Origin: Pseudomonadota bacterium
GTDB taxonomy: Bacteria; Pseudomonadota; Gammaproteobacteria; Berkiellales; Berkiellaceae
Assembly (NCBI GenBank): GCA_018241965.1
Contig: JAFECS010000019.1
Coordinates: forward strand, 78,108-117,190
Direction: 5' to 3'
DNA length: 39,083 nucleotides
Shown here: piece by piece, positions 35,562 to 39,083 of the stretch
Layout of the letters: every line of letters begins with the position of its first letter
Position numbering within the stretch: the stretch's first letter is position 1
Notes under the pieces: model-generated
Seen by the model: the letters and a program-made list of their open reading frames with translations, nothing else
What the model was told of the DNA's origin: nothing
The model's database searches: none
Program-made: the position numbers and the translations under genes

Positions 35562-36764
35562 ATGCGTCTATTTGCCTTTTTAAGGATGAGTCTATTCTCT
35601 TTGTCGCTTTTGGCACCACTAGGTTTGGCAGCAAATGCCATCCCAGCTGTACCAACGGCACCTGAAGTTTCTGCTGATGCTTATGTCTTAATCGATTTTC
35701 ATAGTGGCAAAATCTTGGCTGAAAAAGAATCTCATAAGCGCATCGACCCTGCCAGCTTAACCAAGATGATGACTGTGTATGTGTTTGATCATGAATTGCA
35801 CAATGGTCATTTTACTTTAGAAGATGAAATTGCCGTCAGCGAAAATGCCTGGAAGACAGAAGGCTCCAGAATGTTTGTTCCTGTCGGTAAAAAAATCCCT
35901 GCCAAAGATTTATTACGCGGAATTATTATTCAATCGGGTAATGATGCTACTGTGGCATTAGCAGAGTATGTTGCAGGCAGCGAAAAAGCCTTTGCCGATT
36001 TAATGAATCAATACGCGCAACGATTGGGCATGAAAGATACCCACTTTGTCAATTCCACGGGGATCCCTAATCCTGAGCACTACACCACTGCTTATGATTT
36101 AAGTTTATTAGCCTCTGCCATTATTTCTCAGTTCCCAGAAACCTATAAAATTTATTCTGAAAAATGGTTTACCTTTAATGGTATTAAACAACCCAACCGT
36201 AATCGCTTGTTATGGCGCGAACCTTATATCGATGGTATTAAAACTGGCCACTCCAGCACTGCTGGTTATTGCTTAGCGGCTTCCGGCCAAAAAGACAATA
36301 TGCGTTTGATCTCTATTCTTGTTGGCGCACAAAATGAATCCGATAGAACAGAACAAACCTTACAACTATTACGCTTTGGTTTTAGATTCTTTGAAACCCA
36401 TCACTTGTATAAAGCCAATACCACTTTAAATGAACCCCGCGTATGGATGGGCGATAGAAAAACCTTATCTTTAGGAATTAACCAAGATCTGTTTATCACT
36501 ATCCCACAAGGTCAATATAAAAGCTTAGATGCGAAAATGAATATTGATAAAAGCCTGACCGCCCCCATTAACAAAGGCGAAAATCATGGCAAACTGGTAG
36601 TGAAACTTGGCGATGAACTTATTGCTGAAATGCCCTTGGTAGCCTTAGAAGATGTTAATAAAGGGACGATGTGGGACCGCTTCTCTGACTATGTCAGCTT
36701 GGGTTTTCACAAAATGTTAAACTCCGCTAGCAGTTCAGAAACACCCGCTACTCAAGGTACTTAA
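35562..36764 (+). CDS. dacA: D-alanyl-D-alanine carboxypeptidase (PBP5/DacA family)
   Basis: 400 residues with a signal peptide (about 1-24). Active-site motifs S65-L-T-K68 (PASLTKMM), S125-G-N (IQSGNDATVALAEYVAG) and K227-T-G-H (IKTGHSSTAGYC). A beta-rich PBP5 C-terminal domain (about 285-370) and a terminal amphipathic helix (TMWDRFSDYVSLGFHKML) for membrane binding follow. Removes the terminal D-Ala from pentapeptides. GGGG 8 bases upstream. Stop and the ybeD start overlap (TAATG). Confidence 0.96.
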   Translation: MRLFAFLRMSLFSLSLLAPLGLAANAIPAVPTAPEVSADAYVLIDFHSGKILAEKESHKRIDPASLTKMMTVYVFDHELHNGHFTLEDEIAVSENAWKTEGSRMFVPVGKKIPAKDLLRGIIIQSGNDATVALAEYVAGSEKAFADLMNQYAQRLGMKDTHFVNSTGIPNPEHYTTAYDLSLLASAIISQFPETYKIYSEKWFTFNGIKQPNRNRLLWREPYIDGIKTGHSSTAGYCLAASGQKDNMRLISILVGAQNESDRTEQTLQLLRFGFRFFETHHLYKANTTLNEPRVWMGDRKTLSLGINQDLFITIPQGQYKSLDAKMNIDKSLTAPINKGENHGKLVVKLGDELIAEMPLVALEDVNKGTMWDRFSDYVSLGFHKMLNSASSSETPATQGT

Positions 36765-37033
36765 TGAATGCTAATCAAAAAGGTAAACTCACTTTTCCTT
36801 GTGAGTTTACCTTTAAAATTATTGGCAAAGCCAATAGCGAATTTGAAGCAGCTGCCTTAGCTATTTTGCGACATCACTTTCCGCAATTTGGCGAAGGCGC
36901 TATCTCTACCAATTTAAGCAAAAACGGAAAATATTTAGCCTACACAGCGACCGTGACGGTTGTTAGTCAAGCTCAACTGGACGCAGCCTATATGGATTTA
37001 AGTGCGCATCCCCTAGTGTTATTTGCCTTATAA
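36764..37033 (+). CDS. ybeD: YbeD (DUF493) small protein
   Basis: 89 residues, usual length. FPCEFTFKIIGKANSEFE at the start and the terminal AYMDLSAHPLVLFAL match the family (E. coli YbeD ends VLMVL). ACT-like fold, possible regulator of lipoate synthesis, inferred from constant linkage to lipB. Overlaps dacA by 1 base and lipB by 1 base (TAATG). Confidence 0.93.
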   Translation: MNANQKGKLTFPCEFTFKIIGKANSEFEAAALAILRHHFPQFGEGAISTNLSKNGKYLAYTATVTVVSQAQLDAAYMDLSAHPLVLFAL

Positions 37034-37689
37034 TGAAAGTTGATTTTCAAGTTAAACGTTTTAAAGACCCTCAAGCGTATGAAAACATTTATGCCTTGAT
37101 GCGCCAATTTACTTTAAATCGGCAAGCAGATACCCAAGATGAACTATGGTTGTTGGAACATCAGCCGGTCTTCACCCAAGGCCAAGCAGGCAAAGCTGAG
37201 CATCTCTTAAACCCAGGCGTTATTCCTGTTATCCAAAGCGATAGAGGTGGGCAAGTGACCTATCATGGCCCTGGGCAATTGATGATTTATGCTTTATTTG
37301 ATTTAAAACGTTTACAATTAGGCATAAAAGATTTTGTGCAAAAACTCGAACAGAGTGTTATTACTTTACTTAAGTCTTACGGCATTGAAGCTCATACCCA
37401 ATGTAAAGCCCCAGGTGTCTATGTGGATAATGCCAAAATATGTTCTTTAGGCTTAAGAATTAGACATTATCGTGCTTATCATGGCATGAGTTTAAATGTC
37501 AAAATGGATTTATCTCCTTTTTCCAGAATTAATCCGTGTGGTTTTAAGCAATTAACCATGACACAAATCAGCGAGCATGTTCCTGATATTAGCGTAGAAA
37601 AAGTGGCGAAAGATTATCCGTCTATTTTAATGCAGCAGTTTAGCGAGGAAGTTATCCCTTGCCTATTTGGAGAGTCCCATGACAGATAA
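37033..37689 (+). CDS. lipB: Octanoyl-[ACP]:protein N-octanoyltransferase LipB
   Basis: 218 residues. [21 protein letters not shown] is the family signature; the catalytic dyad is K135 ([14 protein letters not shown]) and C169 ([14 protein letters not shown]), both at the same positions as in E. coli. Transfers octanoate from ACP to lipoyl domains, the first step of lipoate synthesis. Overlaps lipA by 11 bases. Confidence 0.97.
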   Translation: MKVDFQVKRFKDPQAYENIYALMRQFTLNRQADTQDELWLLEHQPVFTQGQAGKAEHLLNPGVIPVIQSDRGGQVTYHGPGQLMIYALFDLKRLQLGIKDFVQKLEQSVITLLKSYGIEAHTQCKAPGVYVDNAKICSLGLRIRHYRAYHGMSLNVKMDLSPFSRINPCGFKQLTMTQISEHVPDISVEKVAKDYPSILMQQFSEEVIPCLFGESHDR

Positions 37690-38617
37690 ACAACGTGGCG
37701 AAGAGAAATTTGCAAGGATCCCTATTAAAATTATTCCCACGACACCTCAAACCAGAAAGCGTTTACCAGAATGGATCCGCATTAAAGCACCTATTAATTC
37801 CGGTGTTAGTAATCTTAAAAATTTACTGCGCGAACATAAATTAGTCACGGTTTGCGAAGAAGCGGCCTGCCCTAATTTAAGTGAGTGCTTCAGTCATGGT
37901 ACTGCGACATTTATGATTATGGGTGATAAATGTACACGCCGTTGTACGTTTTGCGATGTGGCGCATGGTAGGCCAGATCCCTTAGATGAAAACGAACCAC
38001 TCAATTTAGCCACGGCCTTAGGTAAAATGGGGCTAAAATATGTGGTGATTACCTCTGTAGATAGAGACGATTTACGTGATGGTGGCGCCAGCCACTTTGC
38101 AGCCTGTATAAAGGCCGCCAGAGAACACTGCCCAACAACCAAAATAGAAATTTTAGTGCCCGATTTTCGTGGCCGTATGGAAAAAGCTTTAGATAACTTA
38201 AGCGTGGCCTTGCCGGATGTGTTTAACCATAACCTAGAAACCGTTCCCAGATTATATAAGCAAGTCAGACCAGGCTCTGATTATCATGCTTCCTTAAAAC
38301 TCATCCAAGCTTTTAAAGCACGCTTCCCCCATATACCAACAAAAAGTGGCATTATGCTAGGACTTGGGGAAACCAATGAAGAGATTATCGAAACACTTAA
38401 AGATATGCGCCACTATGATTGTGACATGTTAACCTTGGGCCAATATTTACAACCCAGCCGTTTTCATATGCCAGTGGATAGATATGTCACGCCCCAAGAA
38501 TTTGAAATGTTGGCTAAAGAAGCCTATAAACTGGGATTTGTGAATGTGGCTAGCGGCCCGTTAGTGCGTTCTTCGTATCATGCTGATAAACAAGCCGCCG
38601 GCGAGATCGTCAGTTAA
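37679..38617 (+). CDS. lipA: Lipoyl synthase LipA
   Basis: 312 residues from ATG 37679, 6 bases after GGAG; a TTG at 37667 gives four extra residues and is unlikely. Auxiliary [4Fe-4S] ligands C59/C64/C70 ([12 protein letters not shown]) and radical-SAM ligands C85/C89/C92 ([13 protein letters not shown]). The C-terminal [14 protein letters not shown] holds the conserved Ser cluster ligand. Inserts the two sulfurs into octanoyl groups made by LipB. Ends the conserved block. Confidence 0.97.
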   Translation: MTDKQRGEEKFARIPIKIIPTTPQTRKRLPEWIRIKAPINSGVSNLKNLLREHKLVTVCEEAACPNLSECFSHGTATFMIMGDKCTRRCTFCDVAHGRPDPLDENEPLNLATALGKMGLKYVVITSVDRDDLRDGGASHFAACIKAAREHCPTTKIEILVPDFRGRMEKALDNLSVALPDVFNHNLETVPRLYKQVRPGSDYHASLKLIQAFKARFPHIPTKSGIMLGLGETNEEIIETLKDMRHYDCDMLTLGQYLQPSRFHMPVDRYVTPQEFEMLAKEAYKLGFVNVASGPLVRSSYHADKQAAGEIVS

Positions 38618-38650
38618 AATTTTACAGCTTAAAGACAGGCGGCTTTTTTT
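38592..38650 (+). terminator. Possible terminator after lipA
   Basis: AAGCCGCC (38592-38599, in the last lipA codons) pairs with GGCGGCTT (38638-38645), followed by T to 38650. The stem is good and ends in a T-run, but the loop is long (38 bases) and spans the lipA stop and the 3' end of the convergent gene. Confidence 0.4.
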
Positions 38651-38933
38651 CATTCTCTTCTTGGAATAACCCTGGGTCTTGCACCTGTGATTGTGAGAGT
38701 GGATTGATAATAAAAGTTCTTCTAAACGTACGTTCAATCCGGGATACATCATCGAAGTATTTCAAATATCTCTCACATTCTTGCACTGTTAATGCAGCTA
38801 ATTTCTCTTGTCTATCTGGAGCATGAAAAATAGCATGAAATGTTTGCTGCTCTGCTAAGGAATACGTTGCTTCAAATTCCTCGGCTAACCTATGCGCCTC
38901 AAGTTTTATGGGATTAGGGCCTTGTGATGCCAT
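38622..38933 (-). CDS. Unknown small protein, convergent with lipA
   Basis: 103 residues, no signal peptide, no recognised family. Helical and charged: LEAHRLAEEFEATYSLAEQQTFHAIF, then APDRQEKLAALTVQECERYLKYFDDVSRIERTFRRTF, then a polar tail ending KKPPVFKL. AGGA 6 bases before the ATG supports the start. Only 4 bases separate it from the lipA stop. Probably a real small cytoplasmic protein; function unknown. Confidence 0.6.
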   Translation of the reverse strand: MASQGPNPIKLEAHRLAEEFEATYSLAEQQTFHAIFHAPDRQEKLAALTVQECERYLKYFDDVSRIERTFRRTFIINPLSQSQVQDPGLFQEENEKKPPVFKL

Positions 38934-39027
38934 AATTTTTCCTATTTGTATTCGTTAAGAAGGAAGCATTATAACATAAAGTATAAAAATTTATGACACT
39001 TGCGAAACTCTTAAATTTTTTCTCATC

Positions 39028-39083
39028 GTAGGGGCGCATCCTGTATGCGCCCTATAAATTAAGATTTGATGGGCGCATACAGG
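39028..39083. repeat. Inverted pair of GTAGGGGCG-type repeats at the right edge
   Basis: Copy 39028-39052 begins GTAGGGGCGCATCCTG and ends CGCCC; its arms GGGCGCAT and ATGCGCCC pair. After an 18-base AT-rich spacer, 39071-39083 (GGGCGCATACAGG) is the reverse complement of 39040-39052, so a second copy begins in opposite orientation and runs off the window. Related to the copy at 29575-29601. MITE/REP-like; no transposase gene visible. Confidence 0.65.

Overview
The window reads as a gammaproteobacterial chromosome segment with AT-rich codon use. The right half carries the gene order miaB-ybeZ-ybeY-ybeX-lnt-leuS-lptE-holA-rsfS-rlmH-mrdA-rodA-mltB-rlpA-dacA-ybeD-lipB-lipA, which is typical of Pseudomonas/Legionella-like gammaproteobacteria. 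AT-rich codons, many secreted proteins of unknown family and one protein with a eukaryote-like ubiquitin-binding-type motif suggest a host-associated, possibly Legionellales-like, lineage. That lineage placement is inference.

Left part (1 to about 14 kb), accessory: a large secreted beta-helix/Ig-like protein cut by the left edge; a coiled-coil membrane protein of unknown family; a small four-cysteine secreted protein (minus strand); a striking histidine-repeat secreted protein followed by a Tyr/His/Trp-rich secreted protein; a CsaA-like tRNA-binding-fold protein; and a UPF0259/YciC-like membrane protein. A minus-strand operon follows (yjgN-like DUF898, M48 metallopeptidase, and an unknown protein ending in a 13-residue duplicated motif). 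Next come an unknown acidic-tailed protein, a secreted protein with a Cys-rich module and two ASH/choice-of-anchor-D-like domains, and an MdfA-type multidrug transporter (minus strand).

Middle (14.2-18.9 kb): a compact operon of a DUF2892 membrane protein, an RND efflux adaptor, an RND permease and a small secreted Cys protein.

Right part (19-38.6 kb), conserved housekeeping: tRNA modification (MiaB), rRNA and ribosome maturation (YbeY, RsfS, RlmH), lipoprotein and LPS biogenesis (Lnt, LptE), leucyl-tRNA synthetase, DNA polymerase III delta, the cell-elongation peptidoglycan set (PBP2, RodA, MltB, RlpA, PBP5/DacA), and lipoate synthesis (YbeD, LipB, LipA). Several genes overlap or abut, which implies translational coupling. 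nadD, which usually lies between holA and rsfS, is not there; a 145-bp gap with a promoter-like element and a possible 18-codon leader ORF takes its place. Two minus-strand genes (a small putative lipoprotein and a DUF2059 protein) interrupt the block. Dispersed hairpin repeats lie near 29.58 kb, 30.33 kb and at the right edge.

No rRNA or tRNA gene, CRISPR array, insertion sequence or prophage was recognised. No gene-free stretch exceeds about 230 bp; the longest are 10812-11010, 14019-14231 and 30214-30440, covered below by promoter or repeat entries where anything was seen.
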